A DNA stretch of 64,000 bases, from the NCBI GenBank assembly GCA_035578175.1, contig JAQMRL010000006.1:28584393-28648392 (forward strand), read 5' to 3'. Below are positions 10,976-22,800 of the stretch, one piece after another. A program made the translations under genes and the position numbers. Position 1 is the stretch's first letter, and each line of letters opens with the position of its first letter. Origin of the DNA: Catonia carolina. Its lineage: Eukaryota > Arthropoda > Insecta > Hemiptera > Achilidae. The notes under the pieces are model-generated. The model worked only from the letters and a program-made list of their open reading frames with translations, did not search any database and had not been told where the DNA came from.

Positions 10976-11751
10976 AGTTTTGGTTTTATTCAGAATTAAA
11001 TTCTTGAAACACAATATTGAGTGTTATTTTTATATTCGAAGACGTTATAATTCAGACTTTTGTCGTCGTGCTTCAAGTTTATATTAAATTATTTAAAACT
11101 AATTGAAAAGTAATTATACCTTTAAAAAATAGTTTAAAAAATTGAAAATAAAATAGTTAATTTTTGTAATATTCTCGGTTGCTAATAAATTTTTTTTACG
11201 ATTATTATGAATAATTATTTTATTCCGGAATGTTTTTATAAAATTTTACTAATTTCGATGACAGTAAAAGTTCAATTAGTGATTGCATTTTGAAGACTTA
11301 TGTTGAATATGACGTTACAATTTTGATAACTACCGATACAGAATAAATCTTGTAATACTGTAAAATTACTGAATACATATACAGGAAATTTCTATGCTAA
11401 CTGTACCGGATATGGCATTTACGTGTTCATTATTAATACCATTCAGTTGAGTTTGGCAGACTGTCATGGAAATGCAATGTCTGGTTTAGTAAAAGCAGAT
11501 TTTCTCTCCACAGCTGCCTCTCACATTTCAAGAGAGATGTTTCTCCGTACCATGTAAGCTGTACTTTGTGTTAGTTTATCTTATTAATTTCAAGCGTGCT
11601 GATTTTTTAGAATTATTTAAGATGGAAGCGTTATGTTCGATTTACCGAAGCTGAAGTTACTTAAACATGAAACTAAGAGCAATATTAATTTAAACGATAA
11701 ATAAAAATTATGTCAGCATTTATCAAATCTCTTCTGAACAAAAATTAATAA
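10976..11751. other. AT-rich spacer, no gene found
   Basis: No recognisable coding sequence, terminal repeats or match to the families described here. The stretch 11430-11580 is less AT-rich but has no sustained open frame. Confidence 0.45.
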
Positions 11752-12180
11752 TCTGGTGTGAAACATTCACACAATTTTCTCTTGCCAATGCAAATAATTA
11801 ACAATATAACCTAACATCAGTAATGAAACATTAGAAAGAAACAAAAAAACTAGCCCCAATAAATATAACCTAATTTTAATCATGGGAGAAAGACGCAAAA
11901 TGAAAATCAACTTCAGTTTGGCTTAAAAATACGGAAAATCACTCTTTCACGCTAAACTAGGCTCTGTAGAGAAAAATGCTACAAATAAAAGTTGTAGATC
12001 GTTGAATTTCCAATAAATTTGATTATACACTTGTTTCATAAAATGTATACTAAGGCTGAAATCTTTAAAAACTCAATTTTTTACACGATTTCGTGAGAAA
12101 AACAGAAAATTGCTAATTACCGCTAAATTAAGCGTTTTACAAAAAAATGTTTGAAATAAAGTTGAAGGATTTTAAATTTG
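11752..12180 (+). mobile_element. rep-A copy 5, 5' half only
   Basis: Starts TCTGGTGTGAAACATTCACAC and follows the family to the second internal half (gttgaaggattttaaatttg), then switches abruptly into a rep-S fragment at 12181. The 3' half is absent. Confidence 0.9.
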
Positions 12181-12385
12181 TGTATAATGAAATTCATTAC
12201 TTTTAGGGAAGATAACTCTGATTGATGTCTTTTACACCTCTATCTCTTCTGTTCTTGAATAATTCAGCCATTTAATTGGCTGACAATGCGATAAGAAACA
12301 GAACTATTTAGTTTAGCCCTGCAACGAACAGATTGAGTGTAAATAATTTGACACTCTACCTGTCTGTTAATCTTTCATGTCGGAC
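12181..12385 (-). mobile_element. rep-S SINE-like retroposon, head half
   Basis: Head-side half of rep-S on the complementary strand, from 'tataatgaaattcatta' to the head 'ctgtctgttaat'. The tail half is missing, so no target duplication can be expected on that side. It abuts rep-A copy 5 directly. Confidence 0.85.
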
Positions 12386-12747
12386 TTTATTTCCTGGAAC
12401 CAGTAATTTTACTATAACAATATTTTGATGTATTTACTATTTGAGTAAATAAATAAAATGCTGCACAGGTAAATTTTCTATTTGTAAAATTTCACACGTA
12501 GCGTAACAATACGAATACACAATGCTTTTTCAATATAAAAACGTATATTTGTTATGAAAATCATATTTTACTATTCAAACATTTACCAATACTACAATTG
12601 AGATGCATGAATTTTGTAAATGTATTGCATCTCTATAATAGTTTTGCCCCGAGAATGTACATAAAGGATGGAATGTGTAAAAAGGACTGCCATTCTTCTT
12701 GGCGTTGAAAATAAATATTTTTTCACTAAAAATAGTTCAGAAAAAAA
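12386..12747. other. AT-rich spacer, no gene found
   Basis: Only AT-rich sequence without an open frame or family match, between the rep-S fragment and rep-A copy 6. Confidence 0.45.
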
Positions 12748-13690
12748 TCTGGTGTGAAACACTCACACAACTTTCCCTTGCAAATGCAAATAATGACCAA
12801 TATAACCTAACATTAATAATAAACAAAAAACTAAACTCAAAAAACATAACCTTACTTTAATCATGAGTGAAAGACGGAAAATGAAAATCGACCTCAGTTT
12901 GGCTTAAAAATACGGAAAATCACTCTTCCACGCTAAACTAGGCTCTGTAGAGAAAAATGCTTTAAGTAAAAGTTGTAGATCTTTTAATTTTCTATAAATT
13001 TAATTGTATACACTTTTGTCGTAAAATGCAAGGCCGAAATCTTAAAAAAAATTGATTTTCACACATTTTCGTGAGAAAAAACAGAAAATCACTAATTACC
13101 GCTAAACTAAGCGTTATACAAAAAATGTTTGAAATATAAGATTAAGGATTTTAAATTTTCTACAACTTTTATTGTATACATTGTTGCGCTAAAATGCATA
13201 TTAAAGCCGCAATCTTAAAAAAACAAACTTTTTACGTGAAAACATCCTGACTAAGAATTTCAGCAAACATGGCGCCTACCCTATCTTGTAGAGAATAAAA
13301 AATTGAGTAAATGAGGCGATTTTTAAAAAAATTGTAAGACCAGTTTTTGAGAAAATCGCAAAAAAGTGAAAAATTATACGAATAAACTACTACTTCCGGT
13401 TGACCGATTTTGATGAAAATGTTCGTGTCGGGTCCGGTAGTGGTATGTAAATTAAGTTTCAAGTTTCAAGTACGTACGATGTTCCGTTCTTGAGATATTT
13501 TGTACACACACACACACGCGCACGCGCGCACACAAACACACACACACACACACACAAACCAATCGCTAAAAACATGTTTTTTGGGTTCAGGGGGTCTGAA
13601 AATGTATAGATCCGGTGAAAACTCGATTTCGAAAAATCGACATGAAAACAATACTTTCCTTCCTATATATTCATATAGGCAAGAGAAAGT
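12748..13690 (+). mobile_element. rep-A copy 6, complete
   Basis: A complete 943-bp copy from TCTGGTGTGAAACAC to GGCAAGAGAAAGT, with the terminal hairpins GTGTGAaacacTCACAC and CCTATATattcATATAGG both perfect. The CA tract (13503-13556) includes GCGC steps. Confidence 0.94.
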
Positions 13691-14007
13691 AATAGTACTA
13701 CATCATTTATCTGTATGTCCAGATTATCCACAACAATCTGGATGATATGCTGATCATTATAGTAGGCTATATCAAAAAATCTCATCAAATATGTATGTGA
13801 GCTTTGTTTCATAGTGCACTTCCAATCGATCCCCATATTCTACGGAAACCATGCATTTTTTGTGAACATCAAACTATTCGTCAAATCCAATGTAGCAGCC
13901 TACGTTATTAAAATGTCCTGACTTGTTCAATAAGATACTTATCAATCAGAAACTTGTATCGTGCAGGGTCACTTCCTACATACTGCATAGCTTTCTAAAA
14001 AGAAAAA
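13691..14007. other. spacer, possible decayed coding sequence
   Basis: Less AT-rich than its surroundings. The minus strand shows short open runs separated by stops, but no motif that I can assign to a family. Confidence 0.3.
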
Positions 14008-14830
14008 TCTGGTGTGAAACACTCACACAACTTTCTCTTGGCAATGCAAATATTAAACAATATAACCTAACATTAGTACTAAAACATTAGAAATAAACAA
14101 AAAACCTAACCTCAATAAACATAACCTCATTTTAATCATGAGTGAAAGACGCATAATGAAAATCAACCGCAGTTTGGCTTGAAAATACGGAAAATCACTC
14201 ATTCACGCTAAACTAGGGTCTGTAGAGAAAAATGCTTTAAATAAAAAATGTAGATCGGTGAATTTCCAATAAATTTGATTATACACTTTTTTCGTAAAAT
14301 GTATATTAAGGCTGAAATCTTAAAAAAATCGATTTTTACACGATTTCGTGAGGAAAAACAGAAAATTGCTAATTACCGCTAAATTAAGCGTTTTACAAAA
14401 AAATGTTTGAAATAAAAGTTGTAGGATTTTAAATTCTTTACAACTTTTATTACACACATTTTTGCGCTAAAATGTATATATTTAAGTCACAATCTAAAAA
14501 ACATTTTGTTACGCGAAAACAGCCTCTCCAAGAATTTCAGCAGACATGGCGCCTACCCTATCTTGTCGAGCATAAAAAAATTAGTAAATGAGGGATTTTA
14601 AAAAAATCGTAGGAGCCGTTTTTGAGAAAATCGCGAAGAAGTGAAAAATGATACGAATAAACTAGGTACTACTTCCGGTTGACCGATTTTAATGAAAAGT
14701 TCGTGTCGGGTCCAGTAGTGGAATCTAACTTAAGTTTCAAGTTTTAAGTTCGTACAATATTCCGTTCTTGAGATATTCTGTTGACACACACACACACACA
14801 CACACACACATACCGACCAATCGCTAAATC
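14008..14830 (+). mobile_element. rep-A copy 7, 3' end missing
   Basis: Starts TCTGGTGTGAAACAC and keeps every landmark to the CA tract (14786-14811) and 'gaccaatcgctaaa', then stops. The right hairpin and right inverted repeat are absent. Confidence 0.92.
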
Positions 14831-16079
14831 GCTCTATTACGATTATTACTTATATACGATGATATCCAACAGCTGCGGTTTTTTTCTTAGATAGTAATAA
14901 GCAACGAATACGTTTCTTCATCACTTGACGTTTTGCAAATAAAACTGCAGGTGGATTTGAAGAAAAGCTAAAACAGTAGTGTCGAGGTCGCGTCTCCTCT
15001 ATGTGCAAAAATGCATGACTCTTTTTCGGTCGAGTCGAGATCTCGTCATTTTAATCGCACTGAGTTCGTGTTTCACCGGTGTGAGAGCGGCCTAAGATTC
15101 TTGACACAGTAAATCCGTCTTCTACCCGGTTCACGTCTTCCCCTGATTTTACCCTGAAGACGCCCTGTTTCTCATTAAAAGTCCCGAGATTCAAACTTCC
15201 TTTTTTAACTTTATTCACAACCTCCATTTTCTGCCCCATAATTTCCAGCACCACTCCGTTTGTTGTATTTCACAATATAGATTCTAAAATATAAATGAAT
15301 AAATACATTTTATTACATGAAGTAACTTTACATAAGTATAAAATCAAATCAATTTTGAAATATATTTGCTCAAATATGTAGAAGGAAAAATAAAACATTT
15401 TACAAAAATGAGTAAAATATAGATGACGCTTTGATAATACTCTTTTGACGTGTAATATTTTTAATATAACGTTATTTATGTTCAAGGTAAACCTTTCATT
15501 GGTTATGAAAAATGTAGTGAACGGATTTCAAGCAGTAATCTAATATTCTTCTTAGAATACTTAATCATTAGAAATTTCAAGATAAAATATAATTTTTGTA
15601 CTCGTTTCATACCTGAAACGTTTTCGTCCGTATTTATAGACTTTTCAGTGCTGATAAATAGTTTATAATAAATTCCATCTAAAATTTTTACTACGCATTA
15701 TATTATATTTATTTATAATTTTAAAAGCATGAATTTATAAAATTTAACTTCAATTTTTCCCTGATATATTACTTCCAATACTTGAATTAATAAAAATTGT
15801 GAAGCAGTTATCCCAATAAAGCAATACAGTGGAACATTGGAAATTCAAATTAATTGAGGTTGATCTCTGTTTTAATTCTAGAAAATTCAGTAAAATATTT
15901 TTTCAGGTACAAAAGTAAGGCTTAATCATCTAACATAATAAATAACCTGGATACGAAGAAGAGGAAAACTGCCTTCAATAATGGATTGCAAGCGACAACA
16001 GTCATCAAGATTTAAACGATGGTGCATTGTTTACATGGTCAGGAATCAAGATCATAATAATTCCGAGGAAAGTAAAAAA
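14831..16079. other. spacer, no gene supported
   Basis: 14940-15260 is less AT-rich and holds a 67-codon minus-strand frame (15254-15051, starting MVLEIMGQKMEVV) without a recognisable motif, splice signals or a family match. The rest is AT-rich with nothing identifiable. Confidence 0.35.
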
Positions 16080-16421
16080 TAATTTGTAGATTTTTAAAAC
16101 CGATTTAAAAAAACTTGTAGGAGCCGTATTTGAGAAAATCTCACCAATAAACTACTACTTCTGGTTTACCGATTTTGATGAAAATGTTCGTGTTGGGCTT
16201 CCTAGTAGTACCTAACTGAATTTCCAAATTTCAACTCCATACTATGTCCTCTTCTTGAGATATTTTGTACATACGCAAAAAGATAGACACAAACACAGAC
16301 TATAGCTAAAAAAATACTTTGTGGGTTCAGGAGGTCTGAAACCGGTGAAAACTCGAATTATAAAAAATCATCATGAAAATAATACTTCCTTTCCTACATA
16401 TTCAATAGGGAAAGAGAAAGT
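16080..16421 (+). mobile_element. rep-A copy 8, 3' third only
   Basis: Begins in the 'gtaggagccgtatttgagaaaatc' region and runs to the right end (ttcaataggGAAAGAGAAAGT). It is diverged, with almost no CA tract. Confidence 0.85.
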
Positions 16422-17160
16422 AAATATATTTCTTACTAATGGAGAATAGAGAATTGATAACCATTTTTCTGCAAAATTTTTAAAAGATAGATGCGGTATT
16501 GGACAAACTATTCGTATACTTGGTTTAAAAAATATAAAAAGTTTATATGTTATCCAAATAATTATGTTTAATTTAGGTAAAAATTAAAGCGGTAATAATT
16601 ATCGAAGCAATTTTTCACCAAACATAGAAAAGTTTTTTAAAATATTTTCAAAATTTTTTGTTACAACTTAGGCTATAGCTTATATAATTTTTCAACGAGC
16701 AAATTTTTGGTTAATGCGTCTTTTAACTTTCATATTTTTTATATCTTTTGTTAATTAAAAAAATATTAAGAAGATAAAATATAAAAGAGGAATAAAATTA
16801 AATGATGAAAAAGTAGTGAACAAGAAAACAAAATTTGACCTAATTCTTTTAAAATATTTAAATAAATTTGCATAATTTCTTTGTTTAAATAAGGATTTAT
16901 AAGCAATAAAAATTACGTGCTGTTAATGTAAATTTCTTAGGAAATTAAAAAATTAAAAAAACTACAAAACCTAATTAGTAAAAACTAAATAACGAAGTTG
17001 TAATATACACATTAATATTAATGGAGATTGCGATGATTAACTTGAAAATAAATAAATTACGGGTAATTGCTAATTAAAAGTTATTGCTCAAGTTAAGGAA
17101 TAAAAATATGAAAACCACAGTTTTTAAGAATAATTTAAAATTTTCGTACAATATTTTATG
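16422..17160. other. AT-rich spacer, no gene found
   Basis: Very AT-rich sequence with many stops in all frames and no recognisable repeat. Confidence 0.45.
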
Positions 17161-17640
17161 GGTGGCAATTTTTAAATTTTTATTGTCATCTATCAATTTC
17201 CTCAGTCGATCCGTCACACCCAGTTGTTAGAAACTACAAAATATAGCAACAAACAGTTTCCAAAATCGTAAACTACACAAAAGGTTAGTAGGGATAAATT
17301 GTGTTTAAAGTTCCAGTTTTGACCGGAATTCAAAAAATCAAACTCAGAAACTACAAGAGATAGCAACAAACGCTTTTCGAATTCACAATCTATATAAAAA
17401 TTTAGTGATCCTCAATTGGCTTTGAAGTTCTGATTTCGACTGGAAGTGGCCAAAACTGAAAGTCAAGAGTTGGAATTTTGAAACAAAATTAGTGTTATTC
17501 GATTCCTCTTTAAGAGTAGACATAGAAATCATTGGGTATGAAATTCCGGTTTTAAACGGAAGAGACCCAAAACCGGAAGTGAAGAAATCAAAATCAGAAA
17601 CTACAACGGATACCAACAAACAAAGTTTGTTGACTCTAAT
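17161..17640 (+). mobile_element. rep-M MITE, 3' end missing
   Basis: Begins with the terminal motif GGTGGCAATTTTTAAAT, followed by 'tgtcatctatcaa' and 'ccgtcacacccag'. It continues with diverged copies of a roughly 130-bp internal repeat built on 'agaaactacaagagatagcaa', an 'acacaaaa.gttagtg' stretch and 'ggaagtggcccaaaaccgg'. The inverted right terminus is not found, so the copy is truncated. Confidence 0.75.
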
Positions 17641-17991
17641 TTGTGCGTGTTATGCCAATTTTCTCAAAAACTACTTAAATTACAGTTCTGGGACCCATTT
17701 TTTTTGCTCAGTTCAAAAACCATCTTGAATTTGTATCCCTGGAATTTCAGTATTGCAAAACTTTACCATTTTAGAAGAAATCAGGGTGAAATTTTCCGCT
17801 AGCCGTGACTCGAAAATAAAGCGTTTCCGAACATAGTTATGTTTATAAAAATTATTTTTCTTATTTTTAACTCTATAATCAGTTGTCAAAGTATTGCCTC
17901 TTCCTCCTGAATCCCCCATATACAGCTCGGAATTCACTAGCCACGATTTCTAATACCTGTGGCTAGTTCAAAAACAAAATAAAATAAAATA

Positions 17992-18956
17992 TCTGGTGTG
18001 AAACACTCACACGACTTTCTCTTGCCCATGCGAATAATTAACAATATAACCTACTATTAGTAATAAACCATTAGAAATAAACAAAAAAATAACTTCAAAA
18101 TCCATAACCTTATTTTAATTATGAGTAAATGATGTAAATAAAAACCAACCTTAGTTTGGTCTAATAATACGGAAAATCACTCTTCCACGCTAAACTAGGC
18201 TCTTAAGAGGAAAATGCTTGAAGTAAACGTTGTAGATCTTTCCATTTCCTATAAATTTTACTATATACACTTTTGTCGTAAATGCATAGGGCTACAAGGC
18301 CGAAATCTTAAAATATTAATTTTTTACAGATTTTCATGAAAATAAAACAGAAAATCACTTATTACCGCTAATTGAAGCATTATACAAAAAACTTTTTAAA
18401 AAATGTAGATTTTTAAATTGTCTAAAATTTTTATTACATAAATGTTTCGTCCTAAAATGCATTTTAAGGCCGCAATCTTAAGAAAACCATTTTTTATGAG
18501 ATAGCCTTTCCAAATATTTCAGCAGACATGGCGCCTACCCTATCATACAGAGCATAAAAATGTAGCAAACGAGGCGATTTAAAAAAAAATTTATGACTCG
18601 TTTGTGAGAAAATCGTAGAAAAATGAAAAATGATACGAATAAACATTTTTATCAAAATCGGGGTACCGGAAGTAGTAGTAGTTACTACTACTTCCGGTAC
18701 CCCGATTTTGATAAAAATGTTCGTGTTGGGTCCTCTAGTGGTACCTAACTTAATTTTAAATTTTCAACTTCGTATGATGTTCCGTTCTATATCTTGTTCA
18801 CAAACACACACACACAGAGACCAATCGCTAAAAAAAACATGGTTTTTTGGGTTCAGGTGGTCTGAAAACGTGCATAACCGGTGAAAACTCGATTTTGAAA
18901 AATCGACATGAAAACAATACTATCCTTCCTATTTACATTTACACGCAAAAGCAAGT
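17992..18956 (+). mobile_element. rep-A copy 9, with internal palindrome
   Basis: Full-length but diverged copy from TCTGGTGTGAAACAC to a degenerate right end (acacgcaaaagcaagt). The normal single module around 'cttccggttgaccgatttt' is replaced by a perfect inverted duplication at 18642-18721. Confidence 0.9.
18642..18721. repeat. perfect 39-bp inverted repeat, 2-nt spacer
   Basis: Left arm 18642-18680 and right arm 18683-18721 are exact reverse complements, centred on a 2-nt spacer. The arms carry the rep-A module in both orientations (GGTACCGGAAGTAGTAGTA and its complement). Absence of any mismatch suggests recent formation or conversion. Confidence 0.97.
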
Positions 18957-19438
18957 AAAAAGTAAATGATATTGAAGAGTCCAGGCCTTAAATGAAATGA
19001 CTTTATGAGTCGGTATTGGTTCTCTGAAGCACTCATACTTAAATTAAAATTTATGATTACTATAAATGAAACTCAAAAATATTCTGTGCAATTTTAACAT
19101 TCACTTAAACTAACAGAACAGTTGCTAATAAATAGAATAGTAAGTAATATAGACAGGATATTAATCTACTGTAGATTATATTAATACGAATAGATTACAG
19201 ATGGTAATAAGATAGATATATTATAGTAATATAAATTATAGTCGGTAGATTATACCAAATAATTAATTAAAACGATTGCAAATAATGAAACTTAAACGGG
19301 AAACTGCAGTTTGTTTTTTCGCCAATGTTAAATTTGCTATTTTTAGGAATTATAAAGACAAAGCGTGGTTTTTTGTGCAGGCTAATTTGTAAAACTGCTG
19401 AACGAATTTTCATGAAATTTTGACACCATATTCGTATT
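18957..19438. other. spacer; target of mariner 1
   Basis: AT-rich. The stretch from about 19295 ('cgccaatgttaaatttgct') recurs near 55255 ('cgccaatgttaaattagct'), so it may be part of another low-copy repeat into which mariner 1 inserted. No gene is seen. Confidence 0.4.
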
Positions 19439-19440
19439 TA

Positions 19441-20375
19441 CGAGGTGTGGCTATTAAATAACGAGACTGACGTAAAAAATTTAATTTTAATTTTATACAT
19501 AATCACTTATTGTCACCTTCAATATACACTCCTTCTCTATCCCTACAACGCTCCATGCAAATTTTCCATTGTTGGAAACAGTGCTGGAAGTCATCTTCTG
19601 TCAGCTCCTTCAGGACACGTGCCGCTTTCTCTTTTACAGCTTCCACAGACTCAAATCTTGTCCCTTTTAATGCAGATTTCACCTTAGGGAATAGATAGAA
19701 GTTACAAGATCTGGTGAATAAGGTGGATGTTCTAACACTGAGATGCTGTACTTGGCTAGGAACATCTTGACAGATAACGCGGAATGAGCTGGCGCATTGT
19801 CTTGGTGGAGAACCCATGATTTGTCCTTCCACTTTTCGGGGCGGGCTTTCCTTACTCTTTGACGTAGTTTAGAAAGTACCTCAAGGTAGTAATATTGATT
19901 AATTGTTTGACCTTCAGGAACCCAGTGAAGGTGCACAATCCCATGGATATAAAAAAAACAATCATCATTGCTTTAAATTTTGACTTGCTCATTCGAGCTT
20001 TTTTGGCTCTCGGTGAAGTTCGGCTATTGCAGGGCTTGGATTGGCGTTTCGTTTCCAGATCTTAAGTAATAAACCACGTTTCATCACATGTTATTATCGT
20101 TTCTAAAAAATTTGGGTCATTTTCAATCGCATACAAAGTGTCAGTACAAACAGTTTTGCAAGCATCATTTCAAACATTTTTGAGCGGCACTTGTCCTGAA
20201 GCAGCTGACAGAAGATGACTTCCAGCACTGTTTCTAACAATGGAAAATTCGCATGGAGCGTTGTAGGAATAGAGAAGGAGTGTATAATGAAGGTGACAAT
20301 AAAGGTAGTGATTGTGTATAAAATAAAAATAAAATTTTTACAACGTCAGTCTCGTTATTTAATAGCCACACCTCG
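19441..20375 (-). mobile_element. mariner 1, rearranged with long inverted ends
   Basis: Bounded by CGAGGTGTGGCTATTAAAT and its inverse, with TA on both sides (19439-19440, 20376-20377), as in Tc1/mariner elements. The transposase reads on the minus strand. The two ends are inverted copies of the same 3' region for about 190 bp (19441-19625 against 20183-20375), not only across a normal 20-30 bp terminal repeat. The 5' UTR and the N-terminal coding part are missing, replaced by the inverted 3' end. The element is about 935 bp against roughly 1.3 kb for an intact mariner. Confidence 0.9.
19503..20183 (-). pseudogene. mariner transposase fragment (mariner 1)
   Basis: The remaining coding sequence contains the three catalytic regions of a DD34D mariner transposase: a TCDETWF stretch around 20090, HQDNAPAHSA with the second Asp near 19800, and HPPYSPDL with the third Asp near 19720. 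A long C-terminus ends RDREGVYIEGDNK. It is broken by several frameshifts and stops between 20183 and 19940 and by a shift at about 19700. The DNA-binding N-terminus is absent, replaced by an inverted copy of the element's own 3' end. It cannot encode an active enzyme. The sequence style resembles irritans-group mariners, but I cannot confirm the subgroup here. Confidence 0.88.
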
Positions 20376-20559
20376 TATATTCACAGCAACATTTTATTTT
20401 TATTTTCAAAAATAATAACCTGAAGGGCCTTAATGAAGAGTTTAATACACTGGGTGGTCCATATGTCAGTTTCCTCATAATATAGGATATTTCGTAACAT
20501 TAAGTTTTTAGCATTGTTACGTTAGCAGCAACCACGTAAAACATTAATTGTTGTCCGTT

Positions 20560-20990
20560 ATAGTGAGGTGAGTCTCTAAACCATATCGTCCATCTTAACT
20601 CCAAGTTCTTCACGAGGGTGATTCCGATAGGTGATTGGAATTCTGTGAGACAGTCGCTATCCGTACAGAAGCCGATCCAAATTTCCTACGATTAATTTTG
20701 TGGTGTGTTGAGGCATGTTTCAAACTCAATGAACCTGTTAATTGGCGTAACTGCGTGTACTCGTCGGATGCAAATTCTCATAAGGGAATCAAAGAAGAGC
20801 TTAATGTGCCTGGTGTTATAGTATGGAGAGAAATTTTGAGTACAGCATTGATAGATCCTTATTTTTCTGAGAGAAATGTTAACTCGGAAAGCTACTAACA
20901 GCTACTGACAGGTGCTCCGGAACTTAAAAACAATTCTGTTTACAATTTTCAATCGCACTGCTACTTAGATAACATAGAAGCAAGGAAGGT
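20560..20990 (+). pseudogene. IS630-like DDE transposase remnant (DUF4817-associated type)
   Basis: The plus frame 20635-20898 reads like the middle of the insect transposase family with an N-terminal DUF4817 helix-turn-helix and a DDE_3 nuclease. It shows an AC-FKLN-PVN-NCVY-SD-N-H block, then VPGVIVW and PYFSERNVNSESY, followed by a decayed LLTGAPE stretch. I recognise the pattern from general knowledge of insect transposon proteins. There is no start region, no terminal repeats could be found, and an in-frame stop follows SESY. It lies between mariner 1 and the LIM exon, probably within an intron of the LIM gene. Confidence 0.6.
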
Positions 20991-21497
20991 TATGATGATT
21001 CCAAGAAAGATAGAAGATACATATAAATATAATATATATATATATCTTAAATTCAATGACAATGTAATTTAAATTAGTTGAAATAACCACCGAGTAATAT
21101 AATAGGTTCTTTTGTTTACGTATTCATTTAACAATACACTTGATGACGTCTGTAATTCTCGTAAAGATGCAAGAGAATGAGTATTAAAGGTCAAATACCA
21201 ATAGTAATTAATTTAATTGTTCAACTTCCGGAAAGGATCTGGGAGACAATCCAACATCCCACTTGTCAGGAAACTCTGTTTCACTCCCGCACAAAACGTA
21301 ATGATCGTAGTAAAACTGTAACGCTTTTCATTTTATATTTTATTTTCCCGTTTTTTAATAATTGGTTTTCTGAAGCATTTGTTGAAACAATTAAACCGTA
21401 TTTAATTGATAAAAGATTTTAATTAAAGTAAAAGATGAAATTATTTGCACTAAAATAAAAATACAATTAACTGAATTAAATAAACTTGAAGTTTTAC
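20991..21497. other. probable intron of the LIM gene (downstream side)
   Basis: AT-rich sequence with a short AT microsatellite (21036-21048). If the exon at 21498-21773 is part of a minus-strand gene, this lies in its downstream intron. No other exon is recognisable here. Confidence 0.4.
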
Positions 21498-21773
21498 CTG
21501 AGCAAGCTTGTGGTGGTAAAGGAAAGATGAGAGTTGTTGATGATTTCCTACGTGCAACTGCACAGCCCAAACTTTGGGGCTTGAAGCTGCGCAACTGTTG
21601 CATGAAGTCGGAGCATTCCATTAGAGCGACGTCAGCAAAATGAAGGTCACACAGGATGTGATTCTTGAAGCGACGCGCCCTCTTCTGATTTGGCCCGGTT
21701 AGATTGAGGCCGCAAGAGTTGCATCGCAGGCATTCCTCGTGATAATGGTTGTTATCGTACAAGGGGGACGGTT
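21498..21773 (-). CDS. internal exon of a LIM-domain protein gene (partial)
   Basis: This is the only convincing host coding sequence in the window. On the minus strand the acceptor TTATTTTCAG precedes 21773 and the donor CAG/GTAAAA follows 21498, leaving a 276-bp exon in phase 1 at both ends (about 91 codons). The protein has the second half of a LIM domain: HEEC-LRC-NSC, a 20-residue spacer, then C-DLH, which fits the H-x2-C-x2-C-x2-C...C-x2-H zinc ligands. The first zinc-binding half must lie in an upstream exon outside what I can identify. After the LIM half comes a tail, LMECSDFMQQLRSFKPQSLG, then an RRKSS motif and a hydrophobic IFPLPPQ stretch. Codon use is less AT-biased than its surroundings. 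LIM domains mediate protein contacts; the specific gene is not identified. Confidence 0.88.
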
Positions 21774-22092
21774 CTGAAAATAACAAAGAAACAAATAAAT
21801 AAGATTTTAATAAAATTTAATTGTTTATTAAATATTATCTGCATGTTGTTTAAGTATAAAGAGTAGGAGTCATAATTTAAAAAAAAATAATAATTTGTCC
21901 CTCTAATTTGATTGCTTTAAATTTTCGTAGCTTAAATAATGAACTCAGATTTAATAAATTTTGTAAAATACCATTAATAATATATTAATAATAATAATAA
22001 TAATAACAAAAGTGTGTTTATTTTCCCAAAGCAAAATACATAATTTACAATAAGGTTTATTTTTACAATATAAGTTTTTTAATCATCATCTG
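21774..22092. other. probable intron of the LIM gene (upstream side)
   Basis: AT-rich with a polypyrimidine-like run next to the acceptor and a short (TAA)n run near 21985. No exon was found. Confidence 0.4.
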
Positions 22093-22625
22093 TCAAGAAT
22101 TAAGCTCTATGGCCTGTTCCGGCAACCATCTCTTTTTAGGTCTACCCAATCCTCGCTTCCCTCTAGGTTTATATTTCCATGCTCGCAGAGGAAGTCTGTG
22201 AGCTGGCATGCGAAGTAAATGGTTGGAACAGTTTCTCAAATATATTATTAACTTTTCTAACAGTGACTGAACAGTTAACTCGGCGTGAATAGCTTCGTTA
22301 CGTACTCTATCAAACCGGGTACAACCTTTGACTCCCCGCAAAAATCTCATTTCAGCAGCCTGGATACGAAATTCATTTCTCTGTAATGACACCCATGTCA
22401 CTCCCATATGTTATGAGTGGCACAGCCATTATTCTATAAAATTTCATTTGGGTGTCCTTCTCGTTTTCCTTCCTATCGTCCTGCGAACAGAACTGGAGCC
22501 AGCGCTGAATTTTGCCAGTTTTTCACTCACGTCATCATCTTTGTCATAGGCAACCTTGCATCCTAAATATTTACAGTCTCGAACTTGTTCTATAAGTCGG
22601 TTGCCAAGTATAATTTTTGAGTGAA
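22093..22625 (-). pseudogene. LINE polymerase C-terminal fragment (same family as the array at 36.5 kb)
   Basis: Minus-strand frames give KIILGNRLIEQVRDCKYLGC, then, after frameshifts, RIQAAEMRFLRGVKGC and TRFDRVRNEAI, and end GKRGLGRPKKRW. This is the distal reverse transcriptase and C-terminal region of an RTE/craniofacial-protein-like LINE common in insects. It matches the LINE that hosts the tandem array at 36503-38732, but here the region is single copy, which makes it a useful outgroup. At least two frameshifts are present, and the copy is 5'-truncated at about 22625. Confidence 0.85.
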
Positions 22626-22800
22626 CTTATAAAATTATCAATATTTTAGGCATACTAAAAATTAAAACATTCCAGAATACTTGACAATAATTTCACGGTT
22701 ACAGGAAAACTCCCCACCCAGAAATTACCGAATTTTGGTCAACCGTCTGGCTACCGACAGCTAACTCAATACCTAATAAAAAATAAACAAAAAATTACCC

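Noticed and set aside
15051..15254. 67-codon minus-strand frame as a host exon
   Set aside because: No recognisable motif, no convincing splice sites, and no conservation that can be judged from one sequence.
17383..17728. Opposed 78-codon frames on both strands
   Set aside because: They fall entirely within the rep-M internal repeats and its flank and have no protein signature.
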